From Kandleria vitulina DSM 20405 (GTDB lineage: Bacteria > Bacillota_I > Bacilli_A > Erysipelotrichales > Coprobacillaceae): a stretch of DNA of 64,000 bases. Shown here in pieces: positions 18,489 to 26,006 of the stretch (the stretch's first letter is position 1; each line of letters opens with the position of its first letter). The position numbers and the translations under genes were made by a program. Location of the stretch: contig NZ_JNKN01000005.1 in the NCBI RefSeq assembly GCF_000702065.1, forward strand, positions 62,001 through 126,000. Reading direction: 5' to 3'. A model generated the notes under the pieces. The model saw only the letters and a program-made list of their open reading frames with translations. It was not told the origin of the DNA and did not search any database.

Positions 18489-18501
18489 AAATTGTATTTC
18501 T

Positions 18502-18541
18502 TCTCACTGCATTTCATGTATAATTAAATGCAGTGGTGAGA
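18502..18541. promoter_or_regulatory. Imperfect palindrome with a TATAAT core
   Basis: TCTCACTGCATTT pairs with AAATGCAGTGGTGAGA (3-nt bulge) around a TATAAT (18519-18524), 45 bp before the next gene. It could be an operator or a terminator-like hairpin of the upstream gene. Confidence 0.4.
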
Positions 18542-18585
18542 GGTATTCCTCAAAAAGTCCTATAAGAATTGTGGGAGAATAAACT

Positions 18586-19221
18586 ATGGATAATAAAGGA
18601 CAGACATTTGCTGAAAAACATCCTAAGTTAAATACTTTATTTGGCTTAGTATTGTTTTTACTACTAGTTGCAGGTGGAATTTATCTGCTAAATTTAATTC
18701 TTGTTTTTTTGAAAAATCTTTTTACGACGTTTGGTTCTTTTTTAAGTAATTTTGTTTCATCAACTGATAAGGTAATTGTAGTGGCAATGATAACTGGAAC
18801 GGTTTCAATTACAGGTGTGGTTATTAGTTCTATTATAGCCAAAATTGTAGATTATCGTTTTAACGTTAAGAAGCTTTTATATGATAAGCGGGAAGTTCCC
18901 TATGAACAATTTATTGAAATGGTATATTCTATAATGGAAGATACTAAAAAACCTGAAAATAAACGAATGACTGAAGAAGAAATAAATAAAAAGGTCTCAG
19001 AGTTTTCTAGAGGGCTAACATTGTGGGGGTCTAATAGAGTAGTAAAAAAATGGATAAAATATAGAAAAAATGCTGCACAGAATCCTGATAATGAGAATTT
19101 GTTTCTATTAGAACAGATATTATACGAGATGCGTAAAGATGTGGGGTTAAGAAGAAAAATGAAAAAAGGGGTAATGTTATCCTTTTTTATCAATGATATC
19201 GAGAATGCGCTAAAAAAGTAG
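18586..19221 (+). CDS. Two-TM membrane protein of unknown function
   Basis: 211 aa. Two hydrophobic segments (about residues 17-50, LFGLVLFLLLVAGGIYLL.., and 65-90, VIVVAMITGTVSITGVVISS) are followed by a charged cytoplasmic tail that may be helical. I recognise no family. It lies between the truncated VirD4 gene and the Abi gene, is AT-rich unlike the VirD4 gene, and may be defence cargo. GGGAG lies before the ATG. Its link to the Abi gene is only positional. Confidence 0.6.
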   Translation: MDNKGQTFAEKHPKLNTLFGLVLFLLLVAGGIYLLNLILVFLKNLFTTFGSFLSNFVSSTDKVIVVAMITGTVSITGVVISSIIAKIVDYRFNVKKLLYDKREVPYEQFIEMVYSIMEDTKKPENKRMTEEEINKKVSEFSRGLTLWGSNRVVKKWIKYRKNAAQNPDNENLFLLEQILYEMRKDVGLRRKMKKGVMLSFFINDIENALKK

Positions 19222-19305
19222 CTACAAATTAAGAAAGCTATTTATTTTGATATTACGCAGTGTTATATTAACATTGTAGTGCTTGTTTTTGATAATGATT
19301 ATGGC

Positions 19306-19334
19306 TTGACAGATAAGGGCAATCTATCTATAAT
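19306..19334 (+). promoter_or_regulatory. Perfect consensus promoter upstream of the Abi gene
   Basis: TTGACA (19306-19311), exactly 17 bp, TATAAT (19329-19334). The expected start is near 19341. Confidence 0.85.
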
Positions 19335-19340
19335 GTAAGC

Positions 19341-19385
19341 ATAGGATTAGGTCAGGAAGCGTACGACGCCCTGGCCATTTTTTTT
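19341..19385 (+). ncRNA. Candidate short self-terminating leader RNA of the Abi gene
   Basis: From the predicted start the RNA runs about 45 nt. It has a 7-bp stem (19350-19356 with 19370-19376, one G-U) and a 13-nt loop AAGCGTACGACGC, and ends in eight T. The Abi ATG follows 10 nt later. It could be a discrete RNA (antitoxin-like) or an attenuator; expression is inferred. Confidence 0.55.
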
Positions 19386-19394
19386 GGAGAAAAT

Positions 19395-20348
19395 ATGAAA
19401 GAGTATAAGACTTTTAATCAGCAATTAAAGATATTACGACAGAGAGGGATGATAGTTCCAACAGATGGAACTCCCAAGCGATTTCTTGAACAAGAAAACT
19501 ATTATAATGTTATAAATGGATACAAGGATTTGTTTTTAAAAAAGGATGCTAATGGTGTTCCTTTGGATCCAGAGGAGTATCAAACAAATACTCAATTTAA
19601 AGAATTAAAGGCGCTTTTTCTCTTTGATAGAGAGCTAAGATTCTTGTTTTTAAAATACATTCTTATTTTTGAAAACTCTTTTAAAACTGTTTTTTCGCAT
19701 GAGTTTTCTAGAAAATATCCTAAAGCAAATTCATACTTGGAATTACAGAATTATGTTGATAATAATCCTAAGAATGTTTTGAAACAGTTGTCTATTCTAA
19801 CTAAAACTATTCATGATCAAGTGGATAAGAAAGGGGCGATAAAACATTATATTGAAACGTATGGTGCTGTACCTTTGTGGGTGTTAGTTAATAATCTTAC
19901 AATTGGAAACATGTCTCATTTATATAATGTTCTTAAAGATACTGAGAAGAATATAATCGCCAAATATTATTCAGATAAGTTTGCAAAACAATATGGCACA
20001 ACTAATTTGCTCAGAGTTAGTGCTGAAGATATGCAATCTGCACTCAAAATATTCAATTTAGTAAGAAATAGATGTGCCCACGAAGAGAGACTTTACAATT
20101 CTGACTTTGGTAATGTTAGAGTAGCTAATATGGCGAAACATTTTGGGATGACAAACTACAATAACAGAAGAATTGTTGTGGCTATTATTTACTTAAAAAT
20201 AATGCTTAATAAGAAGTATTTTAAAAAGTTTTATTCTGAGTTGATGGATATTCTTAGAAGATATCAGGGAGAATTTGTAACAGTTTCTTTTGATAGTATA
20301 CTTGACATAATGGGAATTGATTTGTTGGATATTCAAAAATTAAATTAA
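19395..20348 (+). CDS. Abi_2 (AbiD/AbiF) family abortive-infection protein
   Basis: 317-aa member of the Abi_2 family, HEPN-fold predicted RNases linked to phage abortive infection. Family blocks: TFNQQLKILRQRGMIV, LEQENYYNVINGYKDLFL and FDRELRFLFLKYILIFENSF. A HEPN catalytic R-x4-H is visible in VRNRCAHEERLYN near residue 225. A GGAGAAA site precedes the ATG. It has its own consensus promoter, an early terminator and a downstream structured hairpin. AbiF-type proteins have been linked with RNA antitoxins and with Cas13 ancestry; application to this locus is inference. Confidence 0.88.
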   Translation: MKEYKTFNQQLKILRQRGMIVPTDGTPKRFLEQENYYNVINGYKDLFLKKDANGVPLDPEEYQTNTQFKELKALFLFDRELRFLFLKYILIFENSFKTVFSHEFSRKYPKANSYLELQNYVDNNPKNVLKQLSILTKTIHDQVDKKGAIKHYIETYGAVPLWVLVNNLTIGNMSHLYNVLKDTEKNIIAKYYSDKFAKQYGTTNLLRVSAEDMQSALKIFNLVRNRCAHEERLYNSDFGNVRVANMAKHFGMTNYNNRRIVVAIIYLKIMLNKKYFKKFYSELMDILRRYQGEFVTVSFDSILDIMGIDLLDIQKLN

Positions 20349-20364
20349 TAGAAATGCACTTTAC

Positions 20365-20408
20365 ATAGACCAGTACCTCTGGGGACGCCTAGATTTGTAC
20401 TGGTCTAT
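20365..20408 (+). ncRNA. Strong two-part hairpin downstream of the Abi gene
   Basis: A perfect 12-bp stem (20365-20376 with 20397-20408) is capped by a second 6-bp stem (TCTGGG / CCTAGA, one G-U) with a GACG tetraloop. No T-run follows, so it is not a standard terminator. Possibly an RNA processing or binding element. Confidence 0.45.
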
Positions 20409-20514
20409 TATTATGCCCATTTTTAGCGCAAGGAATGGACATGAGCCGAAACTATTAATCAATTTTCAAGAAAGGAAAATTCGGGAGAAGCTACTTCCGA
20501 ATGAAGGTACGATG

Positions 20515-20841
20515 ATGAAGGTATTTAGGGTGATCAGATCCTGGTGTAGAAAAGTGTTTAGGAAAATTAAGAGATGGATGATGAAGCCGTTTAGGAAGAA
20601 AGCGAAGCCCGGACCAGAAGAGAAAGACATGGCATTTTTCAATTCAGCAATCACTGTATTACAGACACTTGTTATCGCACTTGACGCAGGCCTTGGAGTA
20701 TGGGGCGTTGTAAACCTTCTTGAGGGTTACGGCAACGACAACCCTGGTGCTAAGTCACAGGGAATGAAGCAGCTCATGGCTGGCGGTGGTGTTGCACTCA
20801 TCGGTACACAGCTCATCCCACTTCTTTCTGGGTTGTTCTAA
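20515..20841 (+). CDS. Maff2-family mobile element membrane protein
   Basis: Small conjugation-element membrane protein. The core from residue ~39 reads MAFFNSAITVLQTLVIALDA, then GLGVWGVVNLLEGYGNDNPG and a second hydrophobic segment GGGVALIGTQLIPLLSGLF: the Maff2 pattern found beside VirB-type genes of Tn1549-like elements. The preceding basic segment (VFRVIRSWCRKVFRKIKRW) may belong to the protein. Start at 20515 has GAAGG 8 bp upstream; a start at 20629 would give only the core. Role in mating-pair formation is inferred. Confidence 0.75.
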   Translation: MKVFRVIRSWCRKVFRKIKRWMMKPFRKKAKPGPEEKDMAFFNSAITVLQTLVIALDAGLGVWGVVNLLEGYGNDNPGAKSQGMKQLMAGGGVALIGTQLIPLLSGLF

Positions 20842-20934
20842 TCTGAGGGAAGACACAACTGAATATGGAACAGGTAGCAGGCTGGCATTCGCCAGCTTTT
20901 TTGCTACCCAAATCAAAATGAGGGAGATCATTGC

Positions 20935-21449
20935 ATGGAAAGAATATTTGAGCAAATGACCTCTTGGCTCAAGGACTGGATTGTAGATGGGCTGATGAGC
21001 CTGCTGACAGGAACATTTGACAGTATCAATGCCAGGTTGGAAGTGTAGCTGCAGATGTAGCAACATGCCCGGCGGATTTCACGCCGGGTGTTTTCAACCT
21101 AATGAAGACGGTGTCTAACAATGCGATTATGCCGATTGCCGGTATGATTCTCACATTCATTGCATGTTATGAGCTGATTCAACTGGTCATCGCCCACAAC
21201 AATCTGGCAAACTTTGAAACATGGATATTCTTCAAATGGATATTCAAGACTTATGTAGCAGTAATGCTGATCACGTATTGCTTTGATATCACCATGGCAA
21301 TTTTCGATGTGGCGGGGCATGTGATTTCTCAGAGTGGAAATATTATCCAAAACTCTACAGCAGTGAATGCATCCCAACTTGCGCAGATGCGTTCCACACT
21401 AGAGGCCATGTCCATCAGAGAACTGTTGCCACTGTTTATGGTAATCTAA
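20935..21449 (+). pseudogene. TrbL/VirB6-like conjugation membrane protein, frameshifted and truncated
   Basis: Begins MERIFEQMTSWLKDWIVDGL and LMSLLTGTFDSINAR. A one-base shift near 21034 is followed in the other frame by ADVATCPADFTPGVFNLMK, SNNAIMPIAGMILTFIACYE and long hydrophobic segments. The conserved channel protein of Tn1549-like elements is ~290 aa; here only ~170 aa remain and the C-terminus is lost. It follows Maff2 in the usual order. Not functional as read. Confidence 0.8.
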
Positions 21450-21466
21450 ATGAATATTATAACTTA

Positions 21467-21508
21467 GCGTCAGCTCAGGATTAGATTGATCCTGATGCTG
21501 GCGTTTTT
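21467..21508 (+). terminator. Terminator after the conjugation remnant
   Basis: GCGTCAGC-TCAGGA pairs with TCCTGA-TGCTGGCG (wobble positions) followed by TTTTTC. Between here and 21682 I see no gene. Confidence 0.7.
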
Positions 21509-21682
21509 CTTTGTAAGAGTTCACATTATGTGTACTTTATGTCCACATTCGCGCTAACGATTCATAGGCGCATTCCAATTAGAATTACTCTGGTACAGGA
21601 ATTCAAGCGAAGAGAGTATGTCATTGTGATGATGGCTGATGGATATGCTTCTTTCAGACACATCTTTTTTTGAAAAAATTTA

Positions 21683-21721
21683 GATGTAACCATTGACATT
21701 ACATCAAAGTGATGCTACATT
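21683..21721 (+). promoter_or_regulatory. Promoter with Rrf2-type operator, site 1
   Basis: GATGTAA (21683-21689) and TTACATC (21699-21705) form a 7-bp dyad around the -35 TTGACA (21693-21698). A 17-bp spacer and TACATT (21716-21721) follow. A related GGTTACATC lies at about 21746. Confidence 0.65.
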
Positions 21722-21818
21722 AGCATTGTAAGATGAAACTGTTACGGTTACATCGATGAACTTTATAACATTCGAGGATAATTACCTCGAAGGGCAGAGC
21801 CCAGAAAGGAAAATAATC

Positions 21819-22589
21819 ATGACAAATAAGGAAAAAGCATTAGCACTCATCGGAACATTCGTATCAGGAGATACAGCAAAGGCAAAGGAACTTCTTGCAC
21901 CAGGTTATATTCAGCATAACCTTGCATTTGGTACAGGAGCAGATGCATTTGTAGCAGCAGTTGAAGGACTTGCACAGGCACCTGTAAAAACAACGGTTAA
22001 TAACATTCGCGCATTTGAGGATGGAGATAAGGTTTTTCTTCAGACAGTATATAATTTTGCAGGAGCAGGAGAGCAGGTCGGATTCGATGTTTTCAGATTC
22101 GATGAAGACGGTAAGATTGCAGAGCACTGGGATAATCTGGCAGACAAGGCAGATCCTAATCCTTCAGGACATACTCAGATTGATGGAACTCTTGAGAAGA
22201 AAGATGTAGATAAGGAAGAGACACGTAAGGTTGTAGCTGGATTTGTAGGCGATGTACTTCGTGGAGAGAATCCTGACAAGCTCACATCTTACTACGATGG
22301 AGATAAATATATTCAGCATAATACTTCAATTGCAGATGGTCTTTCAGGTCTTGGAGCTGCACTTGAAGCTATGGCTAAGCAGGGAATCTCAATGGTTTAT
22401 AACAAGACTCATATGGTTCTTGCAGATGGAGATTATGCTCTTGCCTGCTCAGAAGGAACCTTTGGCGGTGTACCTACAACATACTATGATCTGTTCCGTG
22501 TTGAGAATGGATTTATCGCAGAGCACTGGGATGTAATGGAGACATTAGCTGATAAGTCTACATGGGCTAATGAAAACGGAAAGTTTTAA
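21819..22589 (+). CDS. Tandem SnoaL-like domain protein
   Basis: 256 aa made of two similar ~120-aa halves. The first has LIGTFVSGDTAKAKELLAPG, YIQHNLAFG, and ends VFRFDEDGKIAEHWDNLADK. The second has VAGFVGDVLRG, KYIQHNTSIADG, and ends LFRVENGFIAEHWDVMETLA. The YIQHN and IAEHWD motifs mark SnoaL-like polyketide-cyclase-fold proteins (NTF2 fold). Ligand unknown. The ATG at 21819 follows AAAGGA. It shares an operator type with the downstream rrf2 gene, so the two are probably co-regulated. Confidence 0.8.
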   Translation: MTNKEKALALIGTFVSGDTAKAKELLAPGYIQHNLAFGTGADAFVAAVEGLAQAPVKTTVNNIRAFEDGDKVFLQTVYNFAGAGEQVGFDVFRFDEDGKIAEHWDNLADKADPNPSGHTQIDGTLEKKDVDKEETRKVVAGFVGDVLRGENPDKLTSYYDGDKYIQHNTSIADGLSGLGAALEAMAKQGISMVYNKTHMVLADGDYALACSEGTFGGVPTTYYDLFRVENGFIAEHWDVMETLADKSTWANENGKF

Positions 22590-22626
22590 TGTAACCATTG
22601 CAACTACATCTGTCACGAAGTAAAAT
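22589..22626 (+). promoter_or_regulatory. Promoter with Rrf2-type operator, site 2
   Basis: ATGTAA-CCATTGCAAC-TACAT overlaps the -35 TTGCAA (22598-22603). A 17-bp spacer and TAAAAT (22621-22626) follow. Same layout as site 1, placed just before the rrf2 gene. Confidence 0.65.
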
Positions 22627-22646
22627 GATGGCAGGAGGAATTAAAA

Positions 22647-23087
22647 ATGCAGATATCAAGCAGATTTACGGTTGCACTTCATATTTTTACATGTGTGGAT
22701 ACATTTAAAGATGAACATAAGGTAACGAGTGCTTTTCTTGCAGCCAGTATAAATACGAATCCTGTCATCATTAGAAAGATACTTACTCAGCTTAAAAACG
22801 CAGGGTTAATAAATGTTATCAGAGGAACAGGCGGAATAGAGCTTACAAGAGATCTTAAAGATATAACTTTTTATGATGTGTATCAGGCAATAGAGCCTTT
22901 GGAGGATGGAAATCTATTCAGATTTCATGAAGCACCCAATCCAGAGTGCCCTGTTGGTAGGAATATCCATTCACTTTTGGATGATAAGTTGAAAAGCATC
23001 CAGGAAGCGATGGAATCAGAGATGAAAAAATACACTCTTAATGATTTAAGATCCGGAATGCAGGCTCTATTGGCAAAAGAAGCTTAA
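22647..23087 (+). CDS. Rrf2-family transcriptional regulator
   Basis: 146 aa. The winged-helix N-terminus MQISSRFTVALHIFTC and FLAASINTNPVIIRKILTQL, followed by VIRGTGGIELTRDLKDITFYDVY, is typical of Rrf2 (YwnA-like) regulators. Only one cysteine (PNPECPVG) falls in the usual effector region, so a full Fe-S cluster is doubtful; thiol or redox sensing is possible. A ribosome site GGAGGA precedes the ATG. It probably controls itself and the SnoaL gene through the repeated operator, and maybe the following redox/ADP-ribose genes by read-through. Confidence 0.88.
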   Translation: MQISSRFTVALHIFTCVDTFKDEHKVTSAFLAASINTNPVIIRKILTQLKNAGLINVIRGTGGIELTRDLKDITFYDVYQAIEPLEDGNLFRFHEAPNPECPVGRNIHSLLDDKLKSIQEAMESEMKKYTLNDLRSGMQALLAKEA

Positions 23088-23092
23088 TAATG

Positions 23093-23126
23093 AGACTCTG
23101 AGGTGTTTACTTCAGAGTCTTTTTTT
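23093..23126 (+). terminator. Terminator after rrf2
   Basis: AGACTCTGA / TCAGAGTCT stem then seven T. Confidence 0.85.
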
Positions 23127-23141
23127 AGAAGGACGTGGAAT

Positions 23142-23762
23142 ATGGAAACTAAGGAATATTTGAAATATATAGTGGAAGAAATCCATACAACGATCGTGGC
23201 AACGGTAGATGATGAAGGACTACCTGTTACAGCTGCTATAGATATGATGGATTATGATAATGACAGTTTATATTTCCTTACAGCAAAAGGAAAGGGATTT
23301 TATGACAGGCTGATAAAAAGACAGTTTCTTGCGTTTACGGCAATGAAAGGTGAGGATACCATGTCAAGTGTTGCAGTATCCATTCGTGGTAAAGTAAGAG
23401 ACCTTGGACATGGCAAGATACCGGAGCTGTTTAAGAAAAATCCATACATGCATCAGATTTATCCGACGGAAGAATCCATGAAGGCATTAACAGTATTTCA
23501 GATATATGAGGGAACTGGTGAGTGGTTCGATCTGTCAAAGAAGCCTATAGAAAGGGCATCCTTTAACTTTGGAAAAGTAGAAATAAGGCATGAAGGATAT
23601 TTTATTAAAGATAATTGTATCGGTTGTGGAAGATGCTTATCAGTCTGTCCCCAGAGATGTATCATTACTACCAGAATTCCGTATGTCATAGAGCAGGAAC
23701 ATTGTCTGCACTGTGGTAATTGTTTGAATACCTGTCCTGTCGGGGCAGTGGTTAGGAGATGA
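23142..23762 (+). CDS. PNPOx-fold flavoprotein fused to a 2[4Fe-4S] ferredoxin domain
   Basis: 206 aa. Residues ~1-140 form a pyridoxamine-phosphate-oxidase-like split barrel (IVATVDDEGLPVTAAIDMM, LYFLTAKGKGFYDRL, SVAVSIRGKVRD) expected to bind FMN or F420. The C-terminus has two cluster motifs: CIGCGRCLSVCPQRC and CLHCGNCLNTCPVGA. This suggests electron transfer between flavin and ferredoxin-type clusters. The ATG at 23142 has GGACGTGG upstream (weak). It overlaps the macrodomain gene by 4 bp. Substrate unknown. Confidence 0.87.
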   Translation: METKEYLKYIVEEIHTTIVATVDDEGLPVTAAIDMMDYDNDSLYFLTAKGKGFYDRLIKRQFLAFTAMKGEDTMSSVAVSIRGKVRDLGHGKIPELFKKNPYMHQIYPTEESMKALTVFQIYEGTGEWFDLSKKPIERASFNFGKVEIRHEGYFIKDNCIGCGRCLSVCPQRCIITTRIPYVIEQEHCLHCGNCLNTCPVGAVVRR

Positions 23763-24571
23763 AAGCTATGTCAAAGAATACAAAACAAGAAGAACGTCTT
23801 GATTATCTTGTAGAAGAGTTCAAGGCAGATTCAGATGAATATAAGGAATTACAGACTCCAAATAGTACGGAAGATAAAAGACGAATCTTAAGGTCGCTTA
23901 TGAACATCCGTATGCCAAAAGAATTGTCATCTGAAGTAATGAAAGTACAGGATGAATATCTGACAGAAAGATTAGCTGAAAAAGGTGTAGTGAATCTATC
24001 AGACATCCCGGTTATCAGGGATGGACTTTCTATCTGGCAAGGAGATATCACAAGACTTTCGGTGGATGCTATTGTTAATGCCGCTAATTCGCAGATGCTT
24101 GGTTGTTTTGTTCCGATGCATACTTGCATAGATAACTGTATTCATACTTTTGCAGGAGTGCAATTAAGAGCTGAGTGCAACAGGCAGATGAATGAACTTC
24201 GAATCAGATATGGAAGAGACTATGAACAGCCTACTGCCGTTCCAATGCTCACTGAAGCGTATAATCTTCCGGCAAAGAAAGTTATTCATATAGTAGGACC
24301 AATTGTCCAATACAAACTTACTCCTGAATTGGAAAAGGATTTGGAGAACTGCTATAGAAACACTTTGGATATGTGTGCTGAAAATGGCCTGAAGAGTGTT
24401 GCTTTTTGCTGTATTTCGACAGGGGTATTTCATTTTCCTAACAAAAAAGCAGCTGAGATTGCGGTTAAGACTGTATCAGAATGGCTCCGTGATAATCCTG
24501 GTAAGGTAGAAAGGGTGATATTCAATGTTTTCAAAGATGAAGATAAGGCCATTTATGAAAAAATTATATGA
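23759..24571 (+). CDS. Zinc-type macrodomain protein-ADP-ribose hydrolase
   Basis: 270 aa. After an N-terminal helical region, the macrodomain shows DGLSIWQGDITRLSVDAIVN, AANSQMLGCFVPMHTCIDNC (the Cys/His zinc site special to the SirTM-linked class), IHTFAGVQLR, and STGVFHFPNKKAAEIAV. Known members remove ADP-ribose from protein side chains. The ATG at 23759 overlaps the preceding stop; MSKN at 23768 is an alternative. It overlaps the sirtuin gene by 47 bp, so the eraser and writer are coupled. Confidence 0.92.
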   Translation: MKAMSKNTKQEERLDYLVEEFKADSDEYKELQTPNSTEDKRRILRSLMNIRMPKELSSEVMKVQDEYLTERLAEKGVVNLSDIPVIRDGLSIWQGDITRLSVDAIVNAANSQMLGCFVPMHTCIDNCIHTFAGVQLRAECNRQMNELRIRYGRDYEQPTAVPMLTEAYNLPAKKVIHIVGPIVQYKLTPELEKDLENCYRNTLDMCAENGLKSVAFCCISTGVFHFPNKKAAEIAVKTVSEWLRDNPGKVERVIFNVFKDEDKAIYEKII

Positions 24572-25535
24572 TGATATGCCTAATGGTTATCAGGAGACTA
24601 TAAAGAAAGGAATGAATGCTGTGAGATACTTTTCTAGAAGCATGTCCCATGGTAAAGGAAGCAAAGAAGAGCAAATAAAAAGGCTTTTGCAAGAAATCAA
24701 GGAAGCAGACGCCATTGTCATTGGAGCAGGAGCGGGACTATCAACATCAGCAGGGTTTACTTACAGTGGCGAACGTTTTGAAAAATATTTCTATGACTTT
24801 GCCAAAAGATTTGGTATCAGGGATATGTATTCAGGTGGATTCTATCCGTTTCCAAGTGAAGAAATCCGCTGGGCCTGGTGGGCAAGACATATTTATTTTA
24901 ACAGATATATTGATGCTCCAAAGCCAGTGTATAGGGATCTTCTTAAGATGGTTTCCGATAAGGATTATTTTGTTATCACAACAAATGTAGATCACCAGTT
25001 TCAAAGAGCAGGTTTTGACAAGAAAAGACTATTCTATACTCAGGGTGATTATGGTTTATTTCAGAGCGTGAATCCTGCTATTCAGAAAACCTTTGATAAT
25101 GAAGAGTGGGTAATGAAAGCTATGGAAGCACAAGGGTTTGTAAGAGATGATCAGGGAGTATTTCAGGTACCGGTTGATGGGAAGTTATTGATGGAAATTC
25201 CTTCTGAAATGATTCCAAAGTGCCCTGATGATGGCTCTGATATGACTATGAATTTGAGAGCGGATGATTCTTTTGTTGAAGATGAAGGATGGCATAGGGC
25301 ATCTGCAGCATATTCTGATTTTATTCGTAGACATGAGAATCTTCATGTTCTTTATCTTGAATTGGGAGTAGGAGCTAATACGCCCGTAATAATAAAGTAT
25401 CCGTTCTGGCAGATGACGCTGGCAAATGAAAAAGCGGTATATGCCTGCTTAAATTATGGTGAATCATTCTGTCCAGAGGAAATTGCAGATAGAAGTATAT
25501 GTATTGATGGTGATATTGCAACCATATTACAATAG
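24525..25535 (+). CDS. SirTM-class sirtuin (protein ADP-ribosyltransferase)
   Basis: 336 aa. The NAD site is IVIGAGAGLSTSAGFTYSGE followed by RFEKYFYDFAKRFG, the signature of the SirTM class; TTNVDHQFQRAGF and the LELGVGANTPVIIK region follow. The zinc-ribbon cysteines of deacetylase sirtuins are largely absent. Known SirTM proteins ADP-ribosylate a lipoylated GcvH-like carrier encoded beside them. No GcvH-L or lipoate ligase gene is seen here, so the target is open. The ATG at 24525 has AAGGGTGAT upstream; 24555 is an alternative. Confidence 0.9.
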   Translation: MFSKMKIRPFMKKLYDDMPNGYQETIKKGMNAVRYFSRSMSHGKGSKEEQIKRLLQEIKEADAIVIGAGAGLSTSAGFTYSGERFEKYFYDFAKRFGIRDMYSGGFYPFPSEEIRWAWWARHIYFNRYIDAPKPVYRDLLKMVSDKDYFVITTNVDHQFQRAGFDKKRLFYTQGDYGLFQSVNPAIQKTFDNEEWVMKAMEAQGFVRDDQGVFQVPVDGKLLMEIPSEMIPKCPDDGSDMTMNLRADDSFVEDEGWHRASAAYSDFIRRHENLHVLYLELGVGANTPVIIKYPFWQMTLANEKAVYACLNYGESFCPEEIADRSICIDGDIATILQ

Positions 25536-25546
25536 TCATGACTAGC

Positions 25547-25853
25547 ATTATCATAGACAAGTGAGAGGTAAACAAAAGCCACTCACTTGTTTTTCTTTTG
25601 CAGAAGAATAGGAAGCAGATACAAGCGTCATTCCATGACCCTCAAGGTCGTGTGTGGCACTTTTTTTGTTATCCGAAGCCGGTAAGCGCGTGCCGGTGTT
25701 TCTATTAAAACTGTCAAAGAAAAGGAGAAAATTGAATATGAATTATGAATGATTCAAAGAAGTTTTCCAGGATACCCTAAAGGCTGAACTTGCTGTTAGA
25801 GGAGCTGATGTTGAACTTACTCTCGTAGAGTAGATAAGATGAATGAAAGCTAT
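25547..25853 (+). repeat. Island leader repeat, copy 3
   Basis: Third copy, more diverged: starts at ATTATCATAGACAAG, keeps hairpins A and B with T-runs and a GC-rich hairpin (CCGGTAAGCGCGTGCCGG), and includes a broken DUF5688-like start. Confidence 0.75.
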
Positions 25854-25979
25854 CTGGACATGGAGACCATGAATATTGTAAATACGCAGATGTACATTGG
25901 CGGGTATCAGGTGAAGCTGGTCAGTGATACAAGCTATGGAAGCTTGTGGGAGGTGAGTTTTACGTTGAAAGAGTTCTAA
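25738..25979 (+). pseudogene. Broken DUF5688-like gene fused to an unknown C-terminal segment
   Basis: The frame starts MNYE and stops at TGA in the fifth codon. Sequence homologous to 14352 continues (FQDTLKAELAVRGADVELT) with a further shift near 25822. From about 25840 a different sequence reads MNESYLDMETMNIVNTQMYI and VSDTSYGSLWEVSFTLKEF before a stop. I do not recognise the second part. It shows that the leader and the start of the gene were duplicated together and then joined to other DNA. Confidence 0.5.
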
Positions 25980-26006
25980 CGTTTACAAGAAATTTAAACT
26001 TCTTCC

